This document shows positions 8,237 to 17,013 of a stretch of DNA of 41,847 nt, one piece after another. The position numbers and the translations under genes are program-made. The notes below the pieces were generated by a model. The model was given only the letters and a program-made list of their open reading frames with translations. It ran no database searches and was not told where the DNA came from. Every line of letters begins with the position of its first letter. Position 1 is the stretch's first letter. This stretch comes from Thiomargarita sp. (lineage in GTDB: Bacteria > Pseudomonadota > Gammaproteobacteria > Beggiatoales > Beggiatoaceae), in the NCBI GenBank assembly GCA_022729575.1, contig DZAL01000032.1, positions 1-41,847 of the forward strand, in the 5' to 3' direction.

Positions 8237-8920
8237 TCATTTCATTGCAATGTCAGCAAAACTAACTCTAATTTCACCATCCTCAAAACCCTTGGCATAA
8301 AATTGAATGGAAATATTTTCACGATCATCTAATATCGTAGCACATTCTAGCAAACCTTTCTGTTGATTCTTTTCATCCTTAAAAATTTGATGAATCTGGT
8401 CATCTTTATCAGGACAGTCTCCTTTAAGTTCTTCTTTGCCAGTATAAAATACCACTCCCTTAAAAGAAACTGTCAAATTTTGGAACTGTTTATGGTCGTT
8501 GAGAAGTAGTAAAAAATAAAATCTATTGATACTCCCTTCCAACTTTTCCTTAATGTCAGCTAACTGATGGTCATTCATCTTACTTTTTAATTCAATTAAA
8601 TAGACCCGCAAAATCCCCTTGTCTATGTCTATCAGTGCCAGGACCGAATCAACGGTTTTACTACCCTCTATGGGAGATAACCCTGACACGTTCTTTTCCA
8701 CGTTAATTTGCCAGATAAAATCCAAAGCGGGAATACTGTGAATAGTGACTCTACATAAGGTGCCTTTGCGTCCCTTGCCTGGATTTTTGGACCCGACTAA
8801 CTCAATATTTTTGGACTCAATTATCTCAATCTTATCACTATCAATTTTAACCACAAATTTGTAACGTGCCTCACCTAATTCCGTTAATAGTGCCTGACGA
8901 AGATCCTTCAATTTTCTCAC
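8237..8920 (-). CDS. Uncharacterised protein, possible PD-(D/E)XK-type nuclease, paired with an ATPase
   Basis: This 227-residue protein is not one I recognise as a family. The segment SVLALIDIDKGILRVYLIELKSK (about residues 91-113) has an Asp, a hydrophobic strand and Glu-x-Lys. That is the spacing expected of a PD-(D/E)XK nuclease core, and there is no TOPRIM Glu/Asp-x-Asp pattern. The predicted start is GTG, preceded by a strong GGAGGAG ribosome site (8928-8934) inside the end of the upstream gene. It follows the ATPase by 4 bases and occupies the position where TOPRIM partners sit in the other cassettes. Nuclease activity is a hypothesis from one motif; it might instead be a sensor or immunity component. 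Confidence 0.6.
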   Translation of the reverse strand: MRKLKDLRQALLTELGEARYKFVVKIDSDKIEIIESKNIELVGSKNPGKGRKGTLCRVTIHSIPALDFIWQINVEKNVSGLSPIEGSKTVDSVLALIDIDKGILRVYLIELKSKMNDHQLADIKEKLEGSINRFYFLLLLNDHKQFQNLTVSFKGVVFYTGKEELKGDCPDKDDQIHQIFKDEKNQQKGLLECATILDDRENISIQFYAKGFEDGEIRVSFADIAMK

Positions 8921-8924
8921 AAAA

Positions 8925-10439
8925 TTACTCCTCCTTATTTAGCAGATGATAAATTTGTTCCGTTAAGATATTGCTAACCTTCTTTACACTTCTAAGTTCA
9001 TCACCAAAGTCCTTAAAGAATACTCCATAGTCTCCCATCTCGTAAGAACGAATCTGCGTTCCATCAAAAAAATAAATCCCCATCTCCTCTACTTTCAGAT
9101 TGATTTCTTTTCTCAGTGATGATGGATAAGATTCTATCAGATGACTGATAGGCACCTTGTTGGCTTTTAAAAAGGCCAGGCAATGATAATTACTCATCAT
9201 ATCAGCCATCACAGGACTATGGGTCGTTATCAGCACCCGGTTCTTGTGGTGATTAGCAAACTCAAGTAACAGATTCAATAACTGAATCTGTAACCGCGGA
9301 TGCAAATTTTCCTCTGGTTCGTCAATCATCAAAAAGTTGTTTTCCGCGGTGGCCCAATATTGTAGGTAAAGATATAAGGACCCCAGTTGGTTAACCGCCG
9401 AAGAAGATAAATACATGGGCAACAATCGTTCTTCACCTTTTTTATTCACCTTCAGATTCAGGTAAAATTCTACGAGCGCGATTCCTTCAGCACGTTTCAT
9501 GACAAACTCGCCTCCCATCATCTTAGTTAACTGAGTCACCAAGTCCTGATAGGATTGATTAACCATCGCTGTTTCAGTATTGAAATGGTAGATTTTATCG
9601 AACAGAAAATCCATCGGAACGGTGTAAGAACTTTTAAAACGACTCATAGCTAACTCTAAAGAACTTAATTGAGTAGGCAGTTCGAAACTTTTCGTGTTTT
9701 CCACTAACTCCATTAACTTTTCTCTTAACAGACTAGACATGGCTTCCCGTTTCTTTTTTTCTACCTCATAGAGGTAGCTATAAAAGCTTGGGTAAAAAAT
9801 TCGACTCGCAGGTAAAAAGACTGGATTTGGGGTACTTTGCAACAGAAAATTCAAGATGAAGTTAACCATCGTAGCGCGAACCGAGGACTCTTTCTTCTCT
9901 TCCACCAATTGTGTCGGAAAGTTATCCCACATCTCGCTAGGTAGGTTCTTCTCTGCTACCCGGACCATGACAGAACCATATTCTTTCACGAGAGTGAACA
10001 GTTCAACTTTACGGGAACGTTCTAGTTCTTGAACTTTTCCCAAGGCCACGGTAGCAGTGCCAGTTGAATCCATCAATTCATTTTGGTCAAAGTCAAAGTC
10101 CAAAGAGAGTCCTTCCACTATGAAATGGTCCGCCGGGAGGTTGAAAATTTGGGGAACAGTTACCTCTTTTAAAAAACGGGAGAATTTATTTAAAATCTGC
10201 TTAACTAAATCCTCAGTGAGTTCAAAAGACCCCCCATTTATCTCTTCCCCAATCTCTAAATCATCAAAACTTAGAGTGTTAGCAAATTTACGCAATGTCT
10301 TTTGATTAAAGATGGCCCACAGTAGTTGTGAAACATAAGTTTTACCACTGTTGTTATAACCCACAAACACGTAGAATCTTTTCGATAAATCAAGTTTACC
10401 TTGTTTAATTGGGCCAAAGTTTTTGATGGTTAAGTGCAT
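8925..10439 (-). CDS. AAA family ATPase (OLD/AAA_15-like), larger variant
   Basis: This 504-residue P-loop ATPase starts MHLTIKNFGPIKQGKLDL, the strand pattern of ABC/SMC-like ATPases of the OLD group. Walker A is GYNNSGKT (residues 27-34). Walker B and D-loop read FLMIDEPEENLHPRLQ near residue 365, and the switch histidine is in ITTHSPVM. A roughly 300-residue insertion between the lobes has no motif I recognise. The C-terminal extension after the Walker B lobe (to residue 504) is longer than in the neighbours. A clear ribosome site (AAGGAG, 7 bases before the ATG) supports the start. It is more distant from the prs-rplY cassette ATPases than those are from each other, so it is probably a separate defence-type lineage. 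Confidence 0.8.
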   Translation of the reverse strand: MHLTIKNFGPIKQGKLDLSKRFYVFVGYNNSGKTYVSQLLWAIFNQKTLRKFANTLSFDDLEIGEEINGGSFELTEDLVKQILNKFSRFLKEVTVPQIFNLPADHFIVEGLSLDFDFDQNELMDSTGTATVALGKVQELERSRKVELFTLVKEYGSVMVRVAEKNLPSEMWDNFPTQLVEEKKESSVRATMVNFILNFLLQSTPNPVFLPASRIFYPSFYSYLYEVEKKKREAMSSLLREKLMELVENTKSFELPTQLSSLELAMSRFKSSYTVPMDFLFDKIYHFNTETAMVNQSYQDLVTQLTKMMGGEFVMKRAEGIALVEFYLNLKVNKKGEERLLPMYLSSSAVNQLGSLYLYLQYWATAENNFLMIDEPEENLHPRLQIQLLNLLLEFANHHKNRVLITTHSPVMADMMSNYHCLAFLKANKVPISHLIESYPSSLRKEINLKVEEMGIYFFDGTQIRSYEMGDYGVFFKDFGDELRSVKKVSNILTEQIYHLLNKEE

Positions 10440-10568
10440 TTTGTACTCCTTAGTAGTTTGTCAAACTTTTAAGATATACTATAATATATTTGATAGGCAA
10501 CTCAATTTATTGCGACCCACCAAACAAAGTATAGTAATATTCACCTACTGTTGTACTTGAAGTCTGAA

Positions 10569-10597
10569 GGATAACACCCCTCGAAGGGGTGTTATCC
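10569..10597. repeat. 12-bp-arm hairpin inside the MITE-like element
   Basis: Arms GGATAACACCCC and GGGGTGTTATCC are perfectly complementary around TCGAA. No T-run follows on either side. The sequence just after it (10596-10644) reappears inverted at the right edge of the window, so the hairpin is probably part of a larger repeat. Confidence 0.75.
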
Positions 10598-10715
10598 CTG
10601 CTGGCCAAACTCATTATGGGACAACTAGATAAGGATATTACTATATTATTGTAAAGATAAACTAAACTAAATCAGGTAGTGATGCAATATGGGTGATAAT
10701 GAAGAACCCAGTCTC

Positions 10716-10740
10716 GTCCAAATCTGAAGGTTTGGACTCC
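10716..10740 (-). repeat. REP palindrome, reverse orientation
   Basis: GTCCAAATCT, GA, then AGGTTTGGACTCC. This is a reverse-oriented member of the GGAG-headed family with one unpaired change in the right arm. It lies in non-coding DNA upstream of ispE. Confidence 0.8.
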
Positions 10741-10823
10741 AACGCGGCTTAACTTAATGGCAGTGCCCGTGTACGGGTACAAAAATTTATGAATATTACT
10801 ATAATACTAATCTAAGAAACCTT

Positions 10824-11645
10824 ATGAACTCCTACCTTGCCCCCGCTAAACTCAACCTATTTCTCCACATTATTTCCCGTCGTCCCGATGGCTACCACAA
10901 CTTGCAAACTATTTTTCAATTTCTTGATTATTGTGATGAATTGCATTTTAAGACTCGTGATGACGGGCAATTATTATGTCATTCCACTGCTAAGGATTTG
11001 CCCCCGGAACAAGATTTAGTCTTACGGGCCGCGCGGCTACTCAAGCAATATAGCTGTACGTCTTTAGGGGTTGAAATACAGGTGGACAAAAAAATTCCTA
11101 TGGGTGGTGGCTTAGGCGGGGGTAGTTCAGATGCGGCGACTACTTTATTGGCATTAAATCAACTCTGGCATTTACAATTATCAACTAATATACTGGCCCC
11201 ATTAGGCTTAAAGTTAGGTGCTGACGTGCCCGTGTTTGTGCATGGGCGGGCGGCCTGGGCCGAAGGCGTAGGCGACCATCTTATGCCCGTTACCCTTGAA
11301 GAACCTTGGTATTTAGTCATTCACCCAGGTTGTCAGGTATCTACCGCTGAAATTTTTTCGGCACCTGACTTGACACGTAATTCAACACCTATTACACTTA
11401 CACAATATCAGGAAGGCCAGACTACCAATGTTTGTACTCCCGTAGTGCGTCGCCGTTATCCACCCGTTGCACAAGCCCTTGATTGGTTGGATAAATACAG
11501 CCCCGCACGGCTGACAGGAACGGGGGCGTGCGTATTTGCACGCTTTAACCATAAAATACAGGCCGAAGAAATACGGGCTAAATTACCTAGTCAATGGCAG
11601 GGATTTATTGCCCAAGGAAAAAATATTTCGCCGACGATTGATTGA
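10824..11645 (+). CDS. ispE: 4-diphosphocytidyl-2-C-methyl-D-erythritol kinase
   Basis: This GHMP kinase phosphorylates CDP-methylerythritol in the MEP pathway of isoprenoid synthesis. The 273-residue length fits the family. The N-terminal PAKLNLFLHI supplies Lys9. The glycine-rich ATP loop is PMGGGLGGGSSDAA (residues 92-105), and LGADVPVF supplies Asp134, matching the catalytic Asp of the E. coli enzyme. The C-terminal LTGTGACVFA is the third GHMP motif. It lies upstream of tRNA-Gln and prs, as in many gammaproteobacteria. lolB, which often precedes ispE, is missing here; the upstream DNA is the MITE-like repeat element. The ribosome site is weak. Confidence 0.95.
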   Translation: MNSYLAPAKLNLFLHIISRRPDGYHNLQTIFQFLDYCDELHFKTRDDGQLLCHSTAKDLPPEQDLVLRAARLLKQYSCTSLGVEIQVDKKIPMGGGLGGGSSDAATTLLALNQLWHLQLSTNILAPLGLKLGADVPVFVHGRAAWAEGVGDHLMPVTLEEPWYLVIHPGCQVSTAEIFSAPDLTRNSTPITLTQYQEGQTTNVCTPVVRRRYPPVAQALDWLDKYSPARLTGTGACVFARFNHKIQAEEIRAKLPSQWQGFIAQGKNISPTID

Positions 11646-11649
11646 GCAC

Positions 11650-11678
11650 TTGACAATTATCTAAATTGTCACTATAAT
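11650..11678 (+). promoter_or_regulatory. Consensus sigma70 promoter for tRNA-Gln (and probably prs)
   Basis: A perfect -35 TTGACA (11650-11655) and a perfect -10 TATAAT (11673-11678) are separated by 17 bases. Transcription would begin near 11685, about 25 bases before the tRNA. The spacer contains an inverted repeat TGACAATT / AATTGTCA (11651-11671). Confidence 0.85.
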
Positions 11679-11709
11679 TGTTCTTAGATTATAAACAACT
11701 CACAAAATT

Positions 11710-11784
<75 letters not shown>

Positions 11785-11830
11785 AATTCTTAATCCTCAC
11801 AACAATAAAAACCATGGAGAGATGTTAGGC

Positions 11831-12781
11831 GTGTCTAGCGGCATGAAAGTATTTACAGGGAATGCCCATCCGACCTTGGCCAAGGCCGTGGCGGACTATC
11901 TGCATTTACCGTTAGGCAAAGCCCTCGTCAGTCGTTTTAGCGACGACGAAATCATGGTAGAAATTCAAGAAAATGTCCGTGGTAAGGATGTCTTCATCAT
12001 CCAACCTACTTGTACGCCCGTCAATAGTAACCTGATGGAATTATTGATATTAGTCGATGCCCTACGACGTGCATCTGCGGGCCGTGTCACTACTGTCATT
12101 CCCTATTTTGGTTATTCCCGTCAAGACCGTCGACCCCGTTCGGCGCGTGTCCCTATTACTGCTAAGGTTGTTGCTAATATGATTACCAGCGTTGGCACCG
12201 ACCGAGTTCTCACCGTTGATTTACATGCGGACCAAATTCAAGGTTATTTTGATTTACCGCTAGACAATATCTACGCTTCCCCCATTTTATTAGGTGATAT
12301 TTGGAAACACGAATATCCCGATTTAATTGTGGTCTCACCCGATGTAGGTGGTGTCGTCCGTGCGCGTGCCTTAGCCCGTCAACTGGACAATGCGGATTTA
12401 GCTATTATTGATAAACGTCGATCGGGCCCGAATGTAGCCAAAGTCATGAATATTATTGGCGACGTCGAAGACCGCACTTGTGTCATCATTGACGACATGG
12501 TGGACACCGCAGGAACTCTCTGTGAAGCCGCCGCCGCATTGAAAAAAGATGGCGCTGCCAAGGTCGTCGCTTACTGCACTCATCCCGTCCTCTCCGGTAA
12601 GGCCATGAAAAATATTTCGGCCTCCGTCCTAGACGAATTAGTTGTCACCGATACCATTCCTCTCAAAGAAGATGCTGCCAAATGTCCCAAGATTCGGCAA
12701 CTGAGTATTGCCCAAATGTTAGCAGAAACGATACGGCGGATTAGTGAGGAAGAGTCGGTGAGTTCGTTGTTTATGGATTAA
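11831..12781 (+). CDS. prs: Ribose-phosphate pyrophosphokinase (PRPP synthetase)
   Basis: This enzyme transfers pyrophosphate from ATP to ribose 5-phosphate, giving PRPP for purine, pyrimidine, NAD, His and Trp synthesis. It is close to E. coli Prs along its length: KVFTGNAHP at the N-terminus, the flexible-loop region [21 protein letters not shown], the divalent-metal/PRPP motif [13 protein letters not shown] and the PRPP-binding loop [15 protein letters not shown] favour the GTG at 11831 (316 residues), because GGAG at 11816-11819 is then about 11 bases upstream. The in-frame ATGs at 11822 and 11843 are the alternatives, with GGAGAG abutting the first. In related genomes rplY follows directly; here six ATPase/TOPRIM cassettes intervene. 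Confidence 0.95.
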   Translation: MSSGMKVFTGNAHPTLAKAVADYLHLPLGKALVSRFSDDEIMVEIQENVRGKDVFIIQPTCTPVNSNLMELLILVDALRRASAGRVTTVIPYFGYSRQDRRPRSARVPITAKVVANMITSVGTDRVLTVDLHADQIQGYFDLPLDNIYASPILLGDIWKHEYPDLIVVSPDVGGVVRARALARQLDNADLAIIDKRRSGPNVAKVMNIIGDVEDRTCVIIDDMVDTAGTLCEAAAALKKDGAAKVVAYCTHPVLSGKAMKNISASVLDELVVTDTIPLKEDAAKCPKIRQLSIAQMLAETIRRISEEESVSSLFMD

Positions 12782-12795
12782 AACCATTTAAAACC

Positions 12796-12877
12796 ATGAA
12801 CCTATCCCCAAAATCATTTTAACGTTGGCAAGATTCAGGTATCCTGTTGGCTAAACTGAACTTTGGAATAGGTTCAT
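12796..12877. repeat. 10-bp inverted repeat bounding an 82-bp spacer after prs
   Basis: ATGAACCTAT (12796-12805) and its exact complement ATAGGTTCAT (12868-12877) enclose 62 bases with no open frame. The spacer lies exactly at the junction between the core gene prs and the first inserted cassette. The match could be chance, but the position makes it a candidate boundary. Confidence 0.35.
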
Positions 12878-12905
12878 CGGATTTATTTACCTCGGTAACC
12901 TACAA

Positions 12906-13904
12906 ATGCAAGAAACTCAAATTACTCACATCCAAAAAATCGAGATTAAAGGTCTCTGGTCTAAGTATAACATTGAATGGGAATTACATCCTGAAGTTAA
13001 CATTTTAGCTGGCGCCAATGGCACTGGGAAAAGCACCGTTTTGAAATTAATAGCAGGTGTTCTCACCGGTGGTCGCTTTGCCAAAAAAGTGGAGGAACAA
13101 ATTGAAAAAATCGAAATCACTTTCAATAATGGTAAGACGATCCGTGTGTCCATCGATATTACTTCCAACTGGATTAAAAGTGTTGATGTGGGTCCCAGGG
13201 CCAATGAGAAAATCCCAGTCTTTGATTTAACTGATTGGGAAAAGACAACTGGTCAAAGTTGGGGTCCGCTTGATATTCGGAACAATCTACCAATCGTAAG
13301 TATAGTAAGCACTTTTGACGAACCGATTAGAGAACTCTATAAAACCATAGAGTTTCAAGCAGCCCCCAAAGAAGTTGAAACCTATTTAGACTTTCTAATT
13401 TATCAAACGCAACGTGCTTATCTCAGCTATCAAATCGACTTGGGCAAGAAATTCGAACGCGCCATCTTAAATGAGAAGGAAAGCACTGATGCTAAACGCT
13501 TACGTGAGACGATTTACGGTAAAAAAGACCTGTTCTATCAAACGGTTAACGAACTATTTCAAGAAACGGGCAAAACGATAGAATCCGATAAACAAAATGA
13601 AATCGCGTTTCGCCAGGGAAGTCAGGTCTTGACTCCCTATCAACTCTCCTCTGGTGAAAAACAAGTGCTGTTGATTTTATTAACGGTCTTGATTCAAGAT
13701 AATCAGCCAGCTATTTTACTGATGGATGAACCTGAAATTTCGTTGCATGTGGAGTGGCAAAACCGTTTACTAGACGACCTCAGACAGTTAAATAACCACC
13801 TGCAAATCATTGCTGCAACCCATTCGCCCGGACTGATTATGTTGGGATGGGGGGATAACGTCACCCAAATAGAAAAAATCATAGAACTTACCAAGCACCA
13901 GTAA
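12906..13904 (+). CDS. AAA family ATPase (AAA_21/AAA_15-like), partner of a DUF4435 protein
   Basis: This compact 332-residue ATPase has Walker A GANGTGKS at residues 36-43, an ABC-signature-like LSSGEKQVLLI near residue 248, Walker B with D-loop ILLMDEPEISLHVEWQ and the switch histidine in AATHSPG. The presence of a recognisable signature and of DEPEISLH places it nearer the AAA_21/RecF group than the FRLF-type ATPases further along. The partner DUF4435 gene starts 7 bases after the stop. AAA ATPase + DUF4435 is the arrangement of PARIS (AriA/AriB), although this ATPase is shorter than I would expect for AriA. No strong ribosome site is visible. Confidence 0.82.
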   Translation: MQETQITHIQKIEIKGLWSKYNIEWELHPEVNILAGANGTGKSTVLKLIAGVLTGGRFAKKVEEQIEKIEITFNNGKTIRVSIDITSNWIKSVDVGPRANEKIPVFDLTDWEKTTGQSWGPLDIRNNLPIVSIVSTFDEPIRELYKTIEFQAAPKEVETYLDFLIYQTQRAYLSYQIDLGKKFERAILNEKESTDAKRLRETIYGKKDLFYQTVNELFQETGKTIESDKQNEIAFRQGSQVLTPYQLSSGEKQVLLILLTVLIQDNQPAILLMDEPEISLHVEWQNRLLDDLRQLNNHLQIIAATHSPGLIMLGWGDNVTQIEKIIELTKHQ

Positions 13905-13911
13905 CAACAAT

Positions 13912-14907
13912 ATGAAACCGTTGGTAGATTACTCTAAGGACTACATCCAATCTGAAAATAAGCTATATGACTACGCCAAGAAAAAAATTATAGCGTATGT
14001 AGAAAATGAAGATGATGTTCCATTTTGGTGGGATATTTTTGATAGGTATGCCCCCAACTTTAGATTTTCCATAAACCCCTCGACCAGGGTAAAAAGTCTG
14101 GAAAGAGGGAAAGAGTCTGTTTTAAAGTTGAAAGATCAGGTAGGTGACTCTCTCATACTGTGTATAGACAGTGACTACGACTATCTTTTGCAAGGGGCCA
14201 CGGCAACTTCAAAGTTGATTAACGACAGTCCTTATATTTTCCAGACTTATACTTATTCTATTGAAAATTATAAATGTTATGCGGAAGGTTTAAGGAGAAT
14301 TTGTGTTAAGGCTACTTGTAATGCTGAAGAACTCTTTGATTTCGTTAATTTCTTCAGACGGTATTCCCAAACCGTTTACGAGTTGTTTTTATACTCGTAT
14401 TTTTTTCAGAAAGTGGGGAAGCCAGAATCCTTCCCTCTTGCGACATTCTGTCGACTCATAAAAATCGGGGGGGAAGTTGGGACAGATGAACAAGGGAAAC
14501 TAGCCATTGAAGCGTTGACAGAGGTGGCCGACAAGATAGCTGACTTGAAGTCTGCACATCCTGATATTGATACAGGACTGGTCAGCGACGAGTTAAAAGA
14601 ATTAGGTGTTGAAAAAGATAATGTTTACCTGTTTATTAAAGGGAAAGTTATTTTTTATAATGTAACTTTGAGAGTCTTAAAACCTGTCACTGAACGTCTG
14701 AAAAACAAGAAAATTCAGGAATTTAAAGATGCCTCTGCTTCCGAAGAAAAAGACCGTCGGCGGAAAATCAACGAGTATGAGAAGCTACGGTGTGATTATA
14801 AAACGCTATCAACGCTATTGGCGACCAATACGGATTATCACTCCTGCTTTTTAATGCGAAAAATTCGGGCCGATGTGGAGAAATTTTGTCAAAAGCATGA
14901 TAACTAG
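13912..14907 (+). CDS. DUF4435 (TOPRIM-like, AriB-type) protein
   Basis: This 331-residue predicted effector carries the DUF4435 hallmarks. AYVENEDDVPFW supplies Glu31, LILCIDSDYDYL supplies Asp86 and Asp88 of the TOPRIM site, and TYTYSIENYKCYAEGL is the family's conserved TYSIENY block. The C-terminal half is helical and charged, with a KDASASEEKDRRRK stretch that may be a linker. In PARIS the DUF4435 subunit AriB is the toxic nuclease released by the AriA ATPase. That function is an analogy here. It follows its ATPase by 7 bases and is separated from the next cassette by 60 bases. Confidence 0.8.
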   Translation: MKPLVDYSKDYIQSENKLYDYAKKKIIAYVENEDDVPFWWDIFDRYAPNFRFSINPSTRVKSLERGKESVLKLKDQVGDSLILCIDSDYDYLLQGATATSKLINDSPYIFQTYTYSIENYKCYAEGLRRICVKATCNAEELFDFVNFFRRYSQTVYELFLYSYFFQKVGKPESFPLATFCRLIKIGGEVGTDEQGKLAIEALTEVADKIADLKSAHPDIDTGLVSDELKELGVEKDNVYLFIKGKVIFYNVTLRVLKPVTERLKNKKIQEFKDASASEEKDRRRKINEYEKLRCDYKTLSTLLATNTDYHSCFLMRKIRADVEKFCQKHDN

Positions 14908-14967
14908 ATTTATTCCTAAATGGGCACGGAAGCGATTGAAAAACGACGGTTACGGCGAATATAATTT

Positions 14968-16062
14968 ATGATTAAAGAACTTCACATTGAAAATTTTCGT
15001 TGCTTTGGCAAATCTAAATTGTCTGGATTTAGTCGGATTAACTTAATTGGCGGTCAAAATAATGCAGGCAAAACTGCCTTTTTAGAAGCATTATATTTGA
15101 ATAATTTGCCTCAAGTTTCCACCCTCATGCAAATGCGAGGCATCAGTATAGAGTCGATAAAAGCTCTTCCAGAAAAAGCCTGGGACAGTTTGTTTCTGAA
15201 TTATAATAACCAATTGAAGCTAACGATAGCGTCCTTTGATGAGAACCAGGTTTCTACTTCATTACAACTCTCTAGGGGTTCCCAACAGGAACTACTTGGA
15301 ATCATCAATGATTCAGAACGATCTGGAAAGAATGAATTGTCTGATTTATTCTCCAATCATTCAGACTCCAACTTCTCTCTTTTAAACTTGTCCTATCAAA
15401 TGGGTGAGCAGAATATCCCTATATCTACATTAGTGGCCTATTCTCAAGGAATCTGGGCAAAAGCTAACCGATTATTGGATGAGATAAATCTACACCAGAT
15501 TTATTTCATTTCTGCGGCGGGGAAGGCTTCCAGTAAATATTTGGCCGAACAGTACGACCTGTGCTATGTACAGGGTCATTCGGAGAAGGTAAAAACTGCT
15601 TTTAATATCATTGACCCTTCCATTCAAGAGGTCCGCACCTTAACGATTGGACAATCTAGCATCTATCTGGTCCGAGCCAATGAACCTGCCATGCCACTGG
15701 CGGTATTTGGGGATGCTATGAATAGGGTGGCTGATGTCATTCTCAAATTAGTAAACCATCAAGGGGGCATTTTGTTGATAGATGAAGTAGAAAATGGGAT
15801 TCATCATGCTCACCAAAAAGACTTATGGAAGTGGTTGTTTGCGCTCACGGCTGAGTTTAACGTGCAAATTTTTGCTACCACCCACAGTTTAGAAATGCTA
15901 ACGGCATTTAAAGAAGTCTTGTTAGAAACTGATTCTGAGGAAGCGGGGGCTTATTTGGAATTTGCACGGCATATCAAAACGCATGAGATTATAAGTATCA
16001 AGCGAGACATGGACAATTTGGACCATGCACTAGAACGTCATAAAGGAGTCAGAGGTGAGTAA
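14968..16062 (+). CDS. OLD-type AAA family ATPase
   Basis: This 364-residue ATPase has LHIENFRCFGKSKLSG at the N-terminus, Walker A GQNNAGKT (residues 29-36), Walker B with D-loop ILLIDEVENGIHHAHQ and switch FATTHSLEM. The AVFGDAMNRVADVIL block just before Walker B corresponds to the LGDGMxRxLQ block of its neighbours, and a histidine replaces the tyrosine in NGIHH. It is related to, but clearly diverged from, the 17014-type group. Its end overlaps the partner gene by 8 bases, with the partner's ribosome site inside this gene. Together with 16055-16741 it forms the second cassette after prs. Confidence 0.82.
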   Translation: MIKELHIENFRCFGKSKLSGFSRINLIGGQNNAGKTAFLEALYLNNLPQVSTLMQMRGISIESIKALPEKAWDSLFLNYNNQLKLTIASFDENQVSTSLQLSRGSQQELLGIINDSERSGKNELSDLFSNHSDSNFSLLNLSYQMGEQNIPISTLVAYSQGIWAKANRLLDEINLHQIYFISAAGKASSKYLAEQYDLCYVQGHSEKVKTAFNIIDPSIQEVRTLTIGQSSIYLVRANEPAMPLAVFGDAMNRVADVILKLVNHQGGILLIDEVENGIHHAHQKDLWKWLFALTAEFNVQIFATTHSLEMLTAFKEVLLETDSEEAGAYLEFARHIKTHEIISIKRDMDNLDHALERHKGVRGE

Positions 16063-16741
16063 GATTTTAATCGTGGAAAGTGAAAACGATAAATATTTTA
16101 TCGAGGCGTTGCTCTGTCATCTTCATCCAAACCTCAACGGTCTTCAAGTGGATGAACCTATGTGCCAAATTGATGATTATCAATGTTTGAACGGATTGGA
16201 CCAAAAGAAATTAACCAATACTTTATGCAATTTGAAGGATCAGGCCCTGAAAGATGGAATTGAACAGATTGGTATCATTCTTGACCAAGATAATGAAACC
16301 GAGAAAAACCGAATTAATTTGGTCAATGAAGCTATTGCTGGTGTCTTTAATACTCAGATAAAAATCTCAGTGATTGCTCAATTTGTCACGGTCCCGATAG
16401 ATGATAACCTCACCGTGGAACTGGCTTGTTACTTTACCAACGTAGATGGCAAAGGAGAATTGGAAACGGTACTTAAAGCCATTAAAAGTCAAAAATCTGT
16501 TTACGCCGATTGTCTGGAAGAGTGGCGTAACTGTCTTCAAGCCAGAGAAAAAGAACTCTCTGATAAGGATTTTGATAAATTCTGGGTGAGTGTCTATCAA
16601 CGTTTTGACTGCTGTAGCAAAAAAGAAAAATCTCAAGCCTTTAAAAAATGTAGTCAGGAAGTCTCCCTCAAAAACAAAAAGATTTATAATTTTGATTCTC
16701 CAGTGTTGGATGGACTCAAAGAGTTTTTAAAATCTTTTTAG
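16055..16741 (+). CDS. TOPRIM-fold protein (DUF3226-like), partner of OLD-type ATPase
   Basis: This 228-residue protein has LIVESENDKYFIE (Glu8) and GIILDQDNE (Asp77, Asp79), giving the TOPRIM catalytic pattern. Instead of the GLWxMPNH block of the other copies it has ACYFTNVDGKGELETVL (about residues 130-146), which matches the DG-x-LE core of DUF3226. The usual Tyr-Trp-Leu-Ala-Trp block near the C-terminus is replaced by FWVSVYQRFD. The start is GTG, with GGAG (16045-16048) six bases upstream, and it overlaps the ATPase gene by 8 bases. It appears to be an older lineage within this cluster. The nuclease role is inferred from the fold and context. Confidence 0.72.
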   Translation: MSKILIVESENDKYFIEALLCHLHPNLNGLQVDEPMCQIDDYQCLNGLDQKKLTNTLCNLKDQALKDGIEQIGIILDQDNETEKNRINLVNEAIAGVFNTQIKISVIAQFVTVPIDDNLTVELACYFTNVDGKGELETVLKAIKSQKSVYADCLEEWRNCLQAREKELSDKDFDKFWVSVYQRFDCCSKKEKSQAFKKCSQEVSLKNKKIYNFDSPVLDGLKEFLKSF

Positions 16742-16834
16742 TTATAGTAATTTCATAGACCTACCAGAATGTGATGACTTTAAATATGATGACCTTATTA
16801 AGGCATTTAGTGATACGTAAGATAGTGGTCAAAG

Positions 16835-16859
16835 CTGACAGGTCTTCAAGACCTGTCAG
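16835..16859. repeat. Perfect 11-bp-arm hairpin CTGACAGGTCT / AGACCTGTCAG
   Basis: Arms CTGACAGGTCT and AGACCTGTCAG flank TCA. It lies 94 bases after the preceding cassette. There is no immediate T-run (GTTTAGTGC follows), so it could be a weak terminator or another dispersed palindrome. It separates two cassettes transcribed in the same direction. Confidence 0.7.
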
Positions 16860-16886
16860 GTTTAGTGCTATTTTTCACCAAATCTC

Positions 16887-16914
16887 TTGAGAATACAAAT
16901 ATATATAATATAAT
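16887..16914 (+). promoter_or_regulatory. Candidate sigma70 promoter for the 17014 cassette
   Basis: TTGAGA (16887-16892) and TATAAT (16909-16914) are separated by 16 bases, in an AT-rich stretch about 100 bases upstream of the ATPase start. It lies just after the 16835 hairpin, as expected for a new transcription unit. Confidence 0.5.
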
Positions 16915-17013
16915 GCTGTTAAATAACATGACCAACCAACCCCTCCCAAGTAACTCTCTTGATACCCTCAACTAACTCCCCCTCATTGGCAAATGATAAC
17001 CAGGTGACAACTT

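Larger units (their letters stand above)
10530..10803. mobile_element. MITE-like element with 14-bp terminal inverted repeats
   Basis: A perfect 14-base inverted repeat, TATAGTAATATTCA, bounds a 274-bp non-coding segment (10530-10543 and 10790-10803). Inside are a hairpin (10569-10597), an internal ATATTACTATA, a REP palindrome (10716-10740) and the 17-mer GGCTTAACTTAATGGCA (10746-10762). The 17-mer recurs exactly at 41354-41370. Bases 10596-10644 recur in inverted orientation at 41796-41847. No open frame exists, so it would be non-autonomous. It ends 20 bases before ispE and may carry that gene's promoter. The mobile-element call is inference from structure. Confidence 0.45.
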
